The notes under the pieces: generated by a model
The model's database searches: none
Told to the model about the DNA's origin: nothing
The model's input: only the letters and a program-made list of their open reading frames with translations
Shown here: positions 1 to 11,181 of the stretch, in pieces
How positions within the stretch are numbered: position 1 is the first letter of the stretch
Layout of the letters: every line of letters starts with the position of its first letter
Program-made: the position numbers and the translations under genes
NCBI GenBank assembly: GCA_963772065.1
Contig: CAVYVZ010000010.1
Location: forward strand, 186,001 to 250,000
Length of the DNA stretch: 64,000 bases
Direction: 5' to 3'
From: CAVYVZ01 sp963772065
GTDB lineage: Bacteria > Acidobacteriota > Vicinamibacteria > Vicinamibacterales > UBA2999

Positions 1-1055
1 AGGTCCGCCAGTGGCACAGTGATCGAGGTGCCCATGATCTCCCCGACGCGCGCTACCTCCGGCACGGTGTACGTGCACCACGGAATCACCAGGTCCGCGG
101 CGCGTCGCCGCCCGAAGAACAATGCGTCCTGGACCACGATCCGAGCCATCGCGTCGGCAGCGTGAGTGAACTTGTACGGTGAGGCGACGTCGCCGGCCGC
201 GAACACACGGGGGTTGGTCGTCTGCAGCCGCTCGTTGACGATCACGCCGTCGGGACGGAATCGCACGCCGGCGGCATCGAGGTTGAGGCCGTCGACGTCC
301 GCCGCGCGCCCGGCCGCCACGAGAATCGCATCGGCGTCCTCGCGCCGCACGCCCGGAAGCGGCGCACCAAGCCGAAAGCGAACGCCATCAGATTCGAGCT
401 GCCGCCTCACGATTGCGGACGCGTCAGCGTCCTCGCGCGGCAGCGGCCGGTCGGCGACGTCGGCGACGCACACGTCGCTGCCGAACAGCGCAAATGCCTG
501 CGCCATTTCGCAGCCAATCGGCCCGGCCCCGATCACGAGCAGCCGCTTCGGAAGCACGTCGATGTCGAAAATGGTCTCGTTCGTGAAGTACCCGGCGTCA
601 GCCAGGCCTGGGATCGGCGGCGCCGTCGGGCGGCCGCCGGTCGCAATCACGGCGCGGCGGAAGCGCAATCGCGCCGGGCCGACGGATATCTCGCGCGGCC
701 CGGTGAATACGGCAGAACCGAAGTAAACGTCGACGCCTGCCGCGCGCAGCCGTTCCTCCGAGTCATGGCGCGCGAGGTGGGCCCGGCGCTCGCGCATGCG
801 CGACATGACCGCCGCGAAATTGACGGACACGCCGCTCGTGGAAACGCCGACGCCACTTGCGGCGCGGACTTCGCGTACGGCGCGAGCCGATCGAAGCAGC
901 GCCTTCGAGGGCACACATCCGACGTTGAGACAGTCGCCTCCCAGCCGCGCCCGCTCGACGAGCGCCACGCGCGCTCCGAGACCGGCGGCCCCGTGAGCTG
1001 CCACGAGCCCCGCCGTTCCACCCCCAATTGCGATCAAGTCGTACAGTTCGGTCAC
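1..1055 (-). CDS. FAD/NAD(P)-dependent disulfide oxidoreductase, MerA/Lpd-like, cut by window edge
   Basis: Reading from a GTG at 1055 gives about 351 residues before the window ends, so the C-terminal dimerisation domain is missing. The N-terminus has a dinucleotide-binding fold (LIAIGGGTAGLVAA), followed by the redox-active disulfide GGDCLNVGCVPSKALLRS. A second Rossmann motif (LLVIGAGPIGCEMAQAF) would bind NAD(P)H, and VFAAGDVA closes the FAD site. This is the class I pyridine nucleotide-disulfide oxidoreductase layout shared by dihydrolipoamide dehydrogenase and mercuric reductase. The GGDC variant is usual in the group often annotated as mercuric reductase; no N-terminal metal-binding domain is present. 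The substrate cannot be decided without the C-terminus. GTG is chosen because the fold begins within six residues of it. Confidence 0.9.
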   Translation of the reverse strand, partial: MTELYDLIAIGGGTAGLVAAHGAAGLGARVALVERARLGGDCLNVGCVPSKALLRSARAVREVRAASGVGVSTSGVSVNFAAVMSRMRERRAHLARHDSEERLRAAGVDVYFGSAVFTGPREISVGPARLRFRRAVIATGGRPTAPPIPGLADAGYFTNETIFDIDVLPKRLLVIGAGPIGCEMAQAFALFGSDVCVADVADRPLPREDADASAIVRRQLESDGVRFRLGAPLPGVRREDADAILVAAGRAADVDGLNLDAAGVRFRPDGVIVNERLQTTNPRVFAAGDVASPYKFTHAADAMARIVVQDALFFGRRRAADLVIPWCTYTVPEVARVGEIMGTSITVPLAD

Positions 1056-1147
1056 GATGGCTCGGAAGTTGCCTGTTGCCCGGATATCAACCCGCAGCGG
1101 CACTCCATACGTCGTCCGAACATACACAACGGCTGAGAAGCGTACAA

Positions 1148-1373
1148 ATGGAAATCGGCGTTCGTCATTCCACCTCCGGCGTTCCGTCCCCCACCCGCCC
1201 GACACGGCGATGCCTGCAGTGCCATACCGACGCTCTCGCGATGCGGCGACGTCACGTGAGTGCGCCTGGCTGGGGTGAATCCGTCGTCACGGAATACTAC
1301 GACTGCGAGTCCTGCGAGGCGCAGGTACTCATATTCGCCGGCCACCTGTCGATGGAAGCGACTCTCGTTGTAG
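1148..1373 (+). CDS. Possible small zinc-ribbon protein
   Basis: An ATG at 1148 opens a frame of about 75 residues that contains two CxxC pairs, CLQC near residue 23 and CESC near residue 56. Between them is a plausible stretch (RRRHVSAPGWGESVVTEYYD). This spacing fits a small treble-clef or zinc-ribbon protein. The frame does not stop before it enters the convergent addA gene, but a TAG at 1371-1373 in another frame would end it naturally after one indel, which is common in this window. The start region (THSTSGVPSPTRP-like) looks unstructured. No family is recognised; the call rests on the cysteine pattern and on filling an otherwise empty 320-base gap. Confidence 0.4.
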
Positions 1374-1378
1374 AACCA

Positions 1379-4300
1379 CTAAACACACATCAAGATGGCC
1401 CGCGCGGGCTTTCCCGTGGCCTGCCTCACCGCGTCCGCATAGAGCCCCACCTGTCGCTGGTATCGTTCCAGGCGCTCTCCTGAGGGACGGTCGGTCTTGA
1501 AGTCCACAACCAGATAACCCTCATCCTCTTCGAAGACGCAGTCGGCTACGCCTTCGACGAGGCCGTCATCGACGGTCATCGTAATCGGTGTCTCTCGAAG
1601 GAGCGTGCCGTGGCGGTCGGCGGCGCGTGCGCGATGGAACACGTCGTGCGCGAGAACCGCCCGAATCACCTGTGCTGCGGACGCAACCTCCTGCTCGGTC
1701 GCTGCCACGATGCGACCCTGCGTTTCGACGATGCGCGCGATCGACGCGGCGTCGGCATCGAGTGCTGCGGTCGCAATCGCGGCGTGGACCAGCGTGCCAT
1801 AGCGAGTACCGCCGGGGCGCGACGGGTCCGTGTCGAGCGCGATGACGTCAACGTCGGCACTCAGAGGACCTGGCTCGGCACGCAGCGCCCACTCGGTGGC
1901 CGTACGCACGTCGACGGACGGTTTCCTGCCAGCGTCAATCGCTGTGTCGCGCGCTTCAGACCATCGTCGATATGCAATCAGGCCGGCGTGCAGAGTTTCC
2001 GGCGCCACGTCCTTGACGATCAGCTCTTGCCGCCGGAGCCCGAATGGTGGCTCGGCACCGAGCTTCAGCGCAAAAGGGTCCCACCACACGACGTCGTGGC
2101 TCCCGTCGAACCGATGCAGGCCCGGCGTCACCGTGTCCGGCAATGCCGGATCGTTGTCGGGCCGGAGCAGGACTGAGTCCTTTTTGAAGGGCGGACAACC
2201 TGCCGCGGTCGCCTGCTGCTTTCGCCGCGCCGCGGGCGGATAGATCGCGGAATCGAGCGGGCTGGTCCAGCCCCCCGCGAACGGCTCGTCGCCGATGCCG
2301 GGGACGACGAGCAGGTCGCGCGCTCGTGTCGCCGCGACATACGCGAGCCGTATGCCCTCGGCCCGATCGCGCGCCACTTCGATCGCCTGCTGGTTGCGCA
2401 ATTCGAGCGGGGCCCAGCCTCCGAGGCGCAGCGCGCAGAGGCCGCGCTCGGGCGCGAGATGGCGGCCAGCATCGGCGCGAGCGAGCTTGCACGTGAGGTC
2501 CGCGAGGATGACAACCGGAAACTCGAGCCCCTTCGCCTTGTGCACGGTCATCAGGCGGACGCCGTCGCTCCCCTCCTCGAGGATGGGCGCTTCAGCGCCC
2601 TCGCCCCCTCGGCCGCCTCGCGCAGTTCCTCCACGAAGCCACGAAACGAGATTCCGCCCGAGAGCTCGGTACTGGCGAGCGAGCTCGGCGACGTGCAGCG
2701 CGTTTGCCAGCACCTGCTCGCCGGCGCGCCGCAAGGCGAACCCGACGTGGGCGCGCGTTTCGTTGAGCAGGCGCGTGACCGTTTCGGCGACGGGCCGCCG
2801 GTTGCGGCGCTTGTGCAGCTCTGCAAGCAGCCGAAGGGCCTCGGCGATCGGGTGAAGGTGCTCGGGAAGATCCGGCGGCACACGGAAGGGATGAAAGACG
2901 TGCGCGGGATGAAGATGCGCGATACTCGAGCAGCGCTTCATCGCCGATCGGCAAACAGCCCGCCGCGCAGCGTCGCGAACACCGACAACTCGTCATCGGG
3001 CCACTCGACGGCGGCCAGCGCGGCGCGGAGCGTTTCGATCTCTTCGCGGTCGTGGAACGCGCGCCCGCCGACCAGCAGGTGGCGGACGCCGCGCGCTTCG
3101 AGCGCGTCCACGTATCGACGCGTCAGGTCGTCACCGAAGCTCACGAAGCGCCGGAACAGCAGGCAGACGTGGCGCGGCCTCGATCGGCACCGCCGCCGAC
3201 CGGTCACGCCGTTCCGTGACCTTCCACCCGCTCTCGTGAATCAGCCAATCGACGAACGCGCCGACCGCATCGGGCAGCGACCGCTCGATGGACGCGGCGG
3301 CGATTCTCCGCCGCCCGTACGGTTCCGGGACAGGCAGTGCGACGAGCGACGGCTGACCGGGCAGGTCCGCGCGCGACGGCAGGAGCTGCGACGTAGTCGG
3401 CTTGCAGCGTGTCGCGATCGCCGTCCATCAGCGGGGCGAACGCGGCGTTGATGGCGCGCTGAATGTTCGGCACGCGCGCGAAAGCTCGTCGTCAGCCGGA
3501 CAGGTTCGCGCACCGCAGGCCATCGAGCTGATCGCAGCACCTCGCGGTAGATCGCCGACGTCGGCGCGCCGGAACCGGTAGATCGACTGCTTCGGGTCGC
3601 CGACGACGAACAGCTTGCCCGGGATCGGGGCGCGACCGTCCGCCAGTCGCGCTCGGCGGGGTCGTCGGCGGCGAGCAGGAGCAGAAGCTCCGCCTGCAGC
3701 GGATCGGTGTCCTGAAACTCGTCGACGAAGACGCGGGCGAAGCGCCGCCTGGAAATGCACGGCGAACCACGTCGCGAGTCGCGGACGAGATTCGCGCGCG
3801 CGCAGCAGCAGGTCGAGGAAGTCGAGCGCGCCGCGCCCGCGTCTTCAGCGGTTCGTAGACGTCGATGCCGCCCGCAGCTCTTCGCGAAGCAGCGCGGCGA
3901 GATCGGCGTCGGCATCGGCGCTTGAACGACGTCGAGCGCGGCGGCGAGCGCCTTGTGCGCGCGCCTGACATCGGCGTGCGCGCGACGCCCTTGCCGATAC
4001 GTACGCGCCGCTGCCCTTGCGGGCGCGCGCGAAGTCGCGATCGCGGCACAAGATCCACGAGGACGCGCTTCGCCCGCGTCGAGATCGCCTGCCTCGAGCG
4101 AGCAGGCGCAGCTCGTCGCTCGTCCGCCGCGCCGGCTGCGGTGTCGATGAACAGGGGGTCCCGCGCGCTGCCGCCTGCGCGCTGAGCGCGGCGAACGCGT
4201 GCACGGCGTCGGACAACGCGCGCGATCGCAGTGGTCGCGATCGAAATCCGGCCGGGTCCACCCCGCGCGGAAAGTCGCGCCACTCCACGAGCTCCCAGCC

Positions 4301-4917
4301 GGCGCGCCGCAGCCGCTCCACCGGGCCGTCCTCGTTGATGTCGCCGCCGCGAAGCCGCGCCGGCTGGAGCGGCGCAGCGAGCGGCGCACGCCCTCGGGCG
4401 GATCGCTCAGCACATCCTGCGAACCACGTCGCGAACGCTTCGCCGTACAGCCGCCTCGGCCTGCGCCTCGGTCAGCACGCGTGAAGAGCGGATCGATGCC
4501 CGCTTCGACGGGACGCTCGCGCAGGAGGTCGGCGCAGAACCCGTGAATGGTGTTGACATGCGCCTCCTCGAGGTTCGCGAGCGCGCGCTCCAGCCTCGCC
4601 GCGCGCTCGCATCGTCGGCGCGCCGCCGTGCGCCGCGGCTTCGAGCTCCTGCCGCAGCCGCAGCTTCAGCTCGCCTGCCGCTTTCTCCGTGAACGTGACG
4701 GCGACGAGATTCGGGACCTCGGCGCGTCCAGTCGCGAGCACGCGAAGGATGCGCTTGATCAGCTCGGTCGTCTTGCCGGTGCCCGCCGCCGCTTCGACGA
4801 CAAGCGTCTTATCGAGCTCCGTCGCGATCAGGTCCGGGCTGGTCGAGAGAATCCGGTCGTGGAAATCGGAGCACTTTCTCCCTGACCTCCCGGATCTCCT
4901 GTGCGCTTCGTCCTCAT
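1379..4917 (-). CDS. addA: AddA/UvrD-like helicase-nuclease, multiple frame breaks
   Basis: The expected length, about 1,180 residues, matches AddA, but the reading frame must be changed many times, especially between 2900 and 4900. Recognisable pieces in order are the Walker A motif EAAAGTGKTTELIKR (near 4785), AVTFTEKAAGELKLRLR (near 4690), the DEAD-box-like VFVDEFQDTDPLQAELL (near 3720), FVVGDPKQSIYRFRRADV (near 3590), MTVHKAKGLEFPVV, and a C-terminal PD-(D/E)XK nuclease (GVADCVFEE then LVVDFKTDRP near 1500). The ATG at 4917 overlaps the addB stop (ATGA), so the two are translationally coupled. Together they would form a RecBCD-like end-resection enzyme for double-strand break repair. The frame breaks look like indel errors in the sequence, but a decayed gene cannot be excluded here. 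Confidence 0.8.
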
Positions 4918-7900
4918 CGGCGGATCCTCAGCTCGAACAGATCGCGCAATCGATCGGTCGGCTTGCGGCCGGTACGCTGCTCCTCGTTCGGACCGCACAC
5001 CGGCCGGAAGTCGCACCACGCGCAGGCGCCTTCGGCGGGCGCCGCGGCGAGCGATCCGAGCTCGATCGCGCGATCGATGATCTCGAGCGCCTCGACGCCG
5101 AGATGCCGGTTGTCGGCGTCCACCGCGATCGGGAACACGGCAAATCCGCCCGCCGACGTGCAGTACGAACAGCCGGCTTTCGTGCACGGGTCTTCCCGTC
5201 ATCTGCTCGACGGCCATCGAGTAGAGCACCGGCTGCAGGACGGTCCCGCCGCCAATCACCATCCCCGGGCTGCTGCGGTTCTTGCCCGTCTTGTGATCGG
5301 TGACGCGGAGGGCACCGGACGTCCGATGCGATTCGACGAGATCGACCGACCCGCGCAGCACGAATCGTCCGTCGATGTGCACCGGGTCTCTGGCACTCCG
5401 CGGGTCGCGCTCCTGATCGGTCGGCAGACCGAAGGCGAACTCGAAGTACGTCGGGGTCCACTCCAGGCCGTCTGCGGCGATGCGCCGGAGCCACACCCGC
5501 AGGTCGCGCGCGAGTCCTGCCACTTCGTCGTTCCACACGCGATCGATCGCCGGCACGAGCTGGTCGCGCCACGCCTCGCTCACGGCCGCGATGACGATGT
5601 CCAGCACGGCAAGCGCCTCAGCGACGTTGTCCCGCGTCACGGGGAGCTCGCCACGCTGCTCCAGCGCGCGGAAGAACGTCGTCTGGATTTTGTGAAAGAG
5701 GCTGCCACGTGTCAGCGGATCCATGCGCTGCAGCGGCTGCGGCTGCGTCGCCGGTTCGAGCCGGAAGATCGCCGACAGGAGAAACTGATACGGACACGTC
5801 GAGTATTTCTGCAGCGCCGAGAGCGAGTACGGCCGCGTGCCGAGACGCTGTTTCGCGAGCGCCGCACGGGTGCCGCTCGAGATACGAATCAAGCCATCGA
5901 AGTGGGACCACTTGCGCTCGGCCCGCGCCCACCGTTCCGTGACCGCCCGCCGAAGCGCGGGATTGAGATGGAGCATGTACTGCGCATGACCGCGAACGCG
6001 GGCCGGATCGTCCGCATCCAGCAGCCGGCGCAGCACCGCCAGATCGTGCTCCTGCTCGTCGATCGCGCGGTCGGCGTCGCCCGGGGCGGGCCACGCGAGG
6101 CTGGCATCGGCGGCGGCGGCGGCCCATTCAGCCAGCGTGTCGTGATGCGGGATGCGGCCCGTCGCGCCGCGAAGGACGTCGAGCGCGTAGAACGACGGCA
6201 CCCGCGGCCGTGCCTCCACCACGTCGAGGCGTGGGTACGACACATACAGCCGGTCCGTCGCCGCACCGGCCGCGAGATGCAGCAGCAGCCGCTCCTCCCG
6301 GCTGCGATCCGCTATCGTGGCCAGGCGCGCGTCGATCTGACGCCGTGCGCCGTCGAGCAGCAGCGGATCCTGCCGCGGCTTCTGCGGGAACATGCGCTCG
6401 GCAAGACCGGGCACGAAGACGACGCGGAAGGCGCGGCCGCGCGCCTGGCCCGGCGTTCCCACGAAGACGCGGCCGTACCGGCGCGCCGCCGGCTCGGCGT
6501 CCACCATCCGGAGGCGGTCGGCGAGCACGCCGCGCACCTCCTCGAGCGAGACGGGACCAACCTCCGCCATCGGACGCAGATCGGCGAGCACGCGCAGGAC
6601 GTACGTGGGTACACGCAGAACCCGCGGCGCAAGCTGCTCGAGGCGATCGAGCCATTGGCCCCACCGCTGCGCCGCGGGCCAGGACGCCAGCTCGCGCATC
6701 AGCGGCAATGCAAATGCCGTCAGATGACCGAGCCGCTCGATGTCGCGGGTCAGCGCCGCGACGCGAGGCGACTCCGGATCGTCGCGCTCCAGGTCGGCGC
6801 GTTGCACCTGGAATTCATGGGCCAGCCCGGCGAGCCGGCGTTCCCATCGCAGCGGATCGCCGCCAATCACCGCCGCTTCGACGAGCAGGCGCTCCCAGAG
6901 GCGCGGCGCGCGCAGCGTCCCCGCGGCAATGCCGCCCTCGCCGTGCGCCGCGTCGTCTTCCGTCCACGCGTCTTCCTCGACCCGGTCATCGTCAATCGGT
7001 TGCTCGGCGGACCGGCCGAACACTTCGTCGGCGGAAGAGGCCCACGCCGCCGATCGGATCCTCCGATGGCTTCGGAAGCTGGCCAAGCGAAAGGTATTCG
7101 GCAAACCGGCGCGCGGAGAGTTTTTCTGTCGCACACAGGAGCAGCGCCAGGAACGCGCGGCCGGCCGGGTGCGGCCGGCGAGTCCCGCGGTCGAACCAGG
7201 CGGGGATGCCTGCTCGGTCGAGCGCGTGCTCCAGCAAACCGTGGTACTGCTGCGGGGTGCGGACCAGGATCGCGATCTCGTCGAAGCGGACGCCGCGGCG
7301 CGCCTCGGAGAGGATTCGTCGCGCAATCTCGACGGACTCGCGCCCTTCCCCAGGCGCGGAGAACACTTGCAGCGCTCCGTCGAGATCGCGCCGAGGGGGC
7401 GCCTCGTCGCTGAAAAGGTACCGGCGCAGGCTGGCAAGATCGCCGCGCTCCTCCGGCTCGCCGGATGTGACGGTCCCGCCGGCCTCCGCGAGCGCGGCGA
7501 CCGTCACATCATCATGCGCGGGCACCGTCGCAAACACGGAAGCCGCTTGCCCCGCAATCGCCTGCACGAACCGCAGCTCCGCTGGCGATTCGACCACCAC
7601 GTCCAGCAGCACCACGTGCGAGCGCGCGGCAGCGTCCTGCGCGAACGTGTCGGCGGCAACCGTGTACAGCAACGCGCGATCGGCAATCGAGACCTCTGTG
7701 AGCTCACGCTCGATCCGTTCGAGGAGCAGCGCCAGATCGTTGCCGGACGTGCCCACACCTGCGACCCGGGCCGGCGCCGCGCGCACGGCGCGAAGCTCGC
7801 CGACTGTTCGAGCGAGCGCCCGCGGAAATCCCGGAGCGTCGGTGACGGGCCCGAAGTACGCGAGCCCCTCGCCGCGCATCGCCTCGAATGACGCCCGGGC

Positions 7901-8188
7901 GGCGACCGCTTCGGCTCCGAGCGCCGTGCTGGGCGCCACGCCGGCCCCGGCAAGCCGGGCCGCGGCAACGCGCGCCGCCAGCTGCGTGAGGCTGAACCGC
8001 GCGAGGCCAATCGTAGCCGGCCGCTCGAGCGCGATGCGGCGAACGAGATCGTCGGCTGCGCCTCGGGAGGCGGCGATGACGGTCACCGATGTGGTCGAGG
8101 GAAGCCGCCGAAGAACGTCGGCCGCGGCGGCAATCCGCGCGCGTGCGGACGCCGATTGGTAGATCGGAAAAGGACGCGGTGCGTCCAT
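4914..8188 (-). CDS. addB: AddB-like nuclease subunit with Fe-S cluster cysteines, two or more frame breaks
   Basis: About 1,090 residues, as expected for AddB. The N-terminal half, from the ATG at 8188, is an inactivated helicase-like domain ending near 7040. The middle carries VFVPGLAERMFPQK and RLYVSYPRLD, typical of this subunit. The C-terminus is a PD-(D/E)XK nuclease: YSLSALQKYSTCPYQFLLS, RGSVDLVE, then VTDHKTGKN. The last cysteines, CAWCDFRPVC (C-x2-C-x5-C), with the C of STCPYQF, make the four-cysteine 4Fe-4S site known in AddB and Cas4-type nucleases. The frame changes near 7040 and again near 5140, so the nuclease tail is in a different frame from the body. The gene precedes addA with a 4-base overlap. 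AGGTGG lies upstream of the start. Confidence 0.85.
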
Positions 8189-8324
8189 CGTGCACCACCT
8201 CTAACCCGGGACACAGGGCCGGGTCTGCGATTCAGACAGCACTCCGCTGCCGTGGTCGAGCACGTTAGCACAGCTTGTGATTCCACAGCCAACCCCCGTG
8301 GCAGCGTCGCCGTCCAATCTCGCC

Positions 8325-10797
8325 ATGCGCGACATCCGCGATGCCTTCCGTACCCTCCGCGCCGCGCCAGCGGTCACCACCGTTGCCGTGCTTTCGCTGG
8401 CTCTGGGAATCGGCGCGAACACCGCCATCTTCTCGATAGTCGAAACGCTGCTGCTGCGCGCGTTGCCGGTGGCGGAGCCAGACCGCCTGGCGCTCATCAA
8501 CGCGAGGTGAAGATGCGGTCTTCTCGTCGTGGACGAATCCAATCTGGGAGCAGGTGCGCGCGCGGCGCGACCTGTTCGAGTCGGCGTTCGCATTCGGGTC
8601 GCCACGGTTCAACCTGGCACACGGCGGGCAGGCGGACTTCGTCGAGGGGCTCTGGGCGAGCGGTGAGTTCTTCAGCGGGTTGGGCGTTCCCGCGATTCTC
8701 GGCCGCACGCTCGGACACGCCGACGATCGGCGCGGCGGCGGACCGGATGGGCCCGTGACGGTGATCAGCTACGACTACTGGCGGCGTCGCTTCGGCGGCG
8801 CCGCCGACGTCATCGGGCGGTCGATCACCATCGAGCGGGTGCCGTTCACGGTTGTCGGCGTCACGCCGCCAGGCTTTTTCGGACCCGACGTCGGCCGCCG
8901 GTTCGACGTGGCCATTCCGATCGGCACCGAGCCGCTCGTTCGCGGGCGCGAGAAACTCCTCGATCGACGGTCGTTCTGGTGGCTGAGCATCATGGTTCGC
9001 CTCAAGGATGGCGAGAGCCGCGCGAGCGCTCAGCGTGCGCTCCGGGGCGTGCAGTCACAGATCGCTGCCGCCACGCTCCCCGAGCACGCCGGCGCGAGGA
9101 GCACACAAGTATCTGGCCGAGCCCTTCACGCTCGACCCGGGCGCCGCGGGCGTGTCCTCTCTCAGATTCCGATATCAGCGGCCGGTGATCACACTGATGG
9201 TGGTGGTGGGCCTCGTGCTTCTGATCGCGTGCGCGAACATTGCCAACCTCCTCCTCGCGCGCGCCACCGCCCGACGCCATGAGTTCAGCGTGCGGCTGGC
9301 GCTCGGCGCGTCTCGCTGGCGGCTGGCGCGGCAGCTGCTGGCAGAGAGTCTGCTGCTCTCGGCGCGGGCGCCGCGGCAGGTCTCCTCGTCGCGCAGTGGG
9401 GCAGCCGCTCCTGGTGGGCGGACTGTCGACGCAGACACGCTCGTCTACCTCGATCTCTCACTCGACTGGCGCATCCTCGCGTTCACGGCGGCTAGTGGCA
9501 ATAGGAACAGCGTGCTGTTCGGCGATGGTGCCCGCGTTCCGCGCCTCCCGCGCAGAGCCATGGACGCGATACGGGCGCACGGGCGCGGGGCTGCTTGGCG
9601 AGAGGCGACTAGGCTTCGGCACCGCGCTCGTGGCCGGGCAGATGGCGCTGTCGCTCGTGCTCGTCGTGGCCGCCGGACTGTTCCTCCGGACCTTCGGCGC
9701 GCTTGCCTCGCTCGACGTTGGCTTCGATCGGGACCCGGTGCTCGTCGTCGGCATCAACGCGCAGAACAGTGCCTCCGAGCCCGAGCAGCGCGCCGCCCTG
9801 CTCGACCGCGTCGTCCAGACCGTCCGTGCGCTGCCGGGCGTGCACAGCGCTGCAGTGTCTGCGGTGACGCCGGTCAGCGGGTCGACGTGGAACAACGCCA
9901 TTCAGATACAGCACGAGCCCGATCGCCCGTGGCCGCGGAACGAGTCGTACGTCAACGTCGTGAGCCCCGGATGGTTCGCCACGTACGGGACGCGCGTGGT
10001 TGCCGGTCGGGACATCGAATCGCGCGATGGACGGCAGTCGCCGCATGTGGTCGTCGTCAACGACGCGTTCGTCCGAAAGTTCTTCAAGGATGGTCGAGCG
10101 GTCGGACGGTTGATTCGCGAGCGTCCAATTCTCGAGCCGACACCGTGGATGGAGATCGTCGGCGTCGTCTCGAATGCCGTGTACAGATCGCTTCGAGAGC
10201 CCGTGCCGGCGACGATCTACAAGCCGATGGCACAGGCGAAGGAGGTCCCCGCGGCCATGAACGTGAGCGTTCGGGCAGCCGGTGGACAGCCGGCGTTGCT
10301 CAGCCGCGCAATCACCGACGCAGATCGGACGCGTTGATTCCGACCTCGCGTTGACCTTCATTCCTTTGAAGCAGCAGCTCGATAATGCGCTGATTCAGGA
10401 GCGCATCGTCGCTATGCTGTCGGGTTTCTTCGGCGCGCTCGCGCTGCTGCTGGCGGGCCTGGGGCTGTACGGCGTCACGTCGTACGCCGTGAACCGCCGC
10501 CGCACCGAAATTGGTATTCGGATGGCGTTAGGCGCGTCGCCCGGAAACGTCGTTCGCCTCGTCTTGCGGCGAGTCACCGTCATGGTGGGCCGCGGCGTCG
10601 GTAGCCGGCGCGCTTGCCGCCTTCTGGGCATCGCGCTTCGTCGAGGCGTTGTTATATGGATTGAAGCCAAGGGATGTCTCGACGTTCCTCGGCGCCGCGC
10701 TGATGCTCGGGGCCGTCGGCACGCTCGCCGGCTGGCTCCCCGCTCGGCGCGGGTCGCGGATCGATCCCGCGCGCGTTCTCCGCGAGGACGGGCTGAC
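8325..10797 (+). CDS. ADOP-type (FtsX/MacB-like) ABC permease, heavily frame-broken
   Basis: The encoded pieces line up as one permease of about 820 residues: MRDIRDAFRTLRAAP, first membrane helix (VLSLALGIGANTAIFSIVE), a MacB-type periplasmic domain (VISYDYWRRRFGG, TVVGVTPPGFFGPD), a first FtsX domain (LVLLIACANIANLLLARAT, VRLALGASRWRLARQLL), a second periplasmic domain, and a second FtsX domain (EIGIRMALGASPGNVVRL) ending WLPARRGSRIDPARVLRED. The frame changes at least six times (near 8507, 9100, 9365, 9495, 10325 and 10590). Such permeases lack their own ATPase. A complete paralogue lies at 46598-48979. Either this copy is a pseudogene or the sequence is poor here. Start is the ATG just before the conserved RDIRDAFR; an upstream in-frame GTG exists at 8277. 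Confidence 0.75.
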
Positions 10798-10803
10798 GTG
10801 GTT

Positions 10804-11165
10804 ATCGAAAGGAGCGTCCCTGCTTCTGCAACCATGCCTTCGAGCCGCTTCGTGCAGTCACAGTCGCAGCAGGCCCATGGCTCGGTGCCATTCTCGTCGC
10901 GGCACCGGCTCCGCGCATGCGCATCCTTGACGCTCTCGAGCTCGAAGTATTCCTCCCAGTACGGCCGCTCTTCCTCCAGCGGCGTCGGACAGAAGCAGGT
11001 CTCGACCCACTTCACGCGCCCATCGGCGAGCTCGCGCGCGCGGGCCATGTCGTGAAGATACTCGTCGCCCGCCACGGAACCCCGACCGAGCGTGCCGCGC
11101 TCAATCGCGTCGTCCAGCAGCTCGCGGCGACCACGCTTCACACGTGCGGTTACCAGGTAACGCAT
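10804..11165 (-). CDS. Conserved Cys-rich protein of unknown function (WACCDCDC motif)
   Basis: The product is about 118 residues and begins MRYLVTARVKRGRRELLDDA. It has a central acidic segment (ERPYWEEYFELESVKDAH) and a cysteine cluster near its C-terminus (CRDENGTEPWACCDCDCTKR), plus a lone CFC near residue 59. The motif spacing suggests metal binding. I recognise the pattern as a conserved hypothetical protein but know of no function. The frame runs on without a stop into the antisense of the permease; one base shift gives a TAA near 10804, which is the natural end, so the given 3' end is inferred. It lies tail to tail with the broken permease and just upstream of the phosphoesterase on the same strand. 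Confidence 0.65.
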
Positions 11166-11181
11166 GCCTCATTGTCGTCGA

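Noticed and set aside
4963..7413. Plus-strand open frame of 816 codons
   Set aside because: Antisense to the clearly recognisable addB; no motif in the translation.
8325..10797. Several short separate membrane protein genes
   Set aside because: The fragments join in order to one ADOP permease when frames are corrected; an intact paralogue at 46598 shows the same order.
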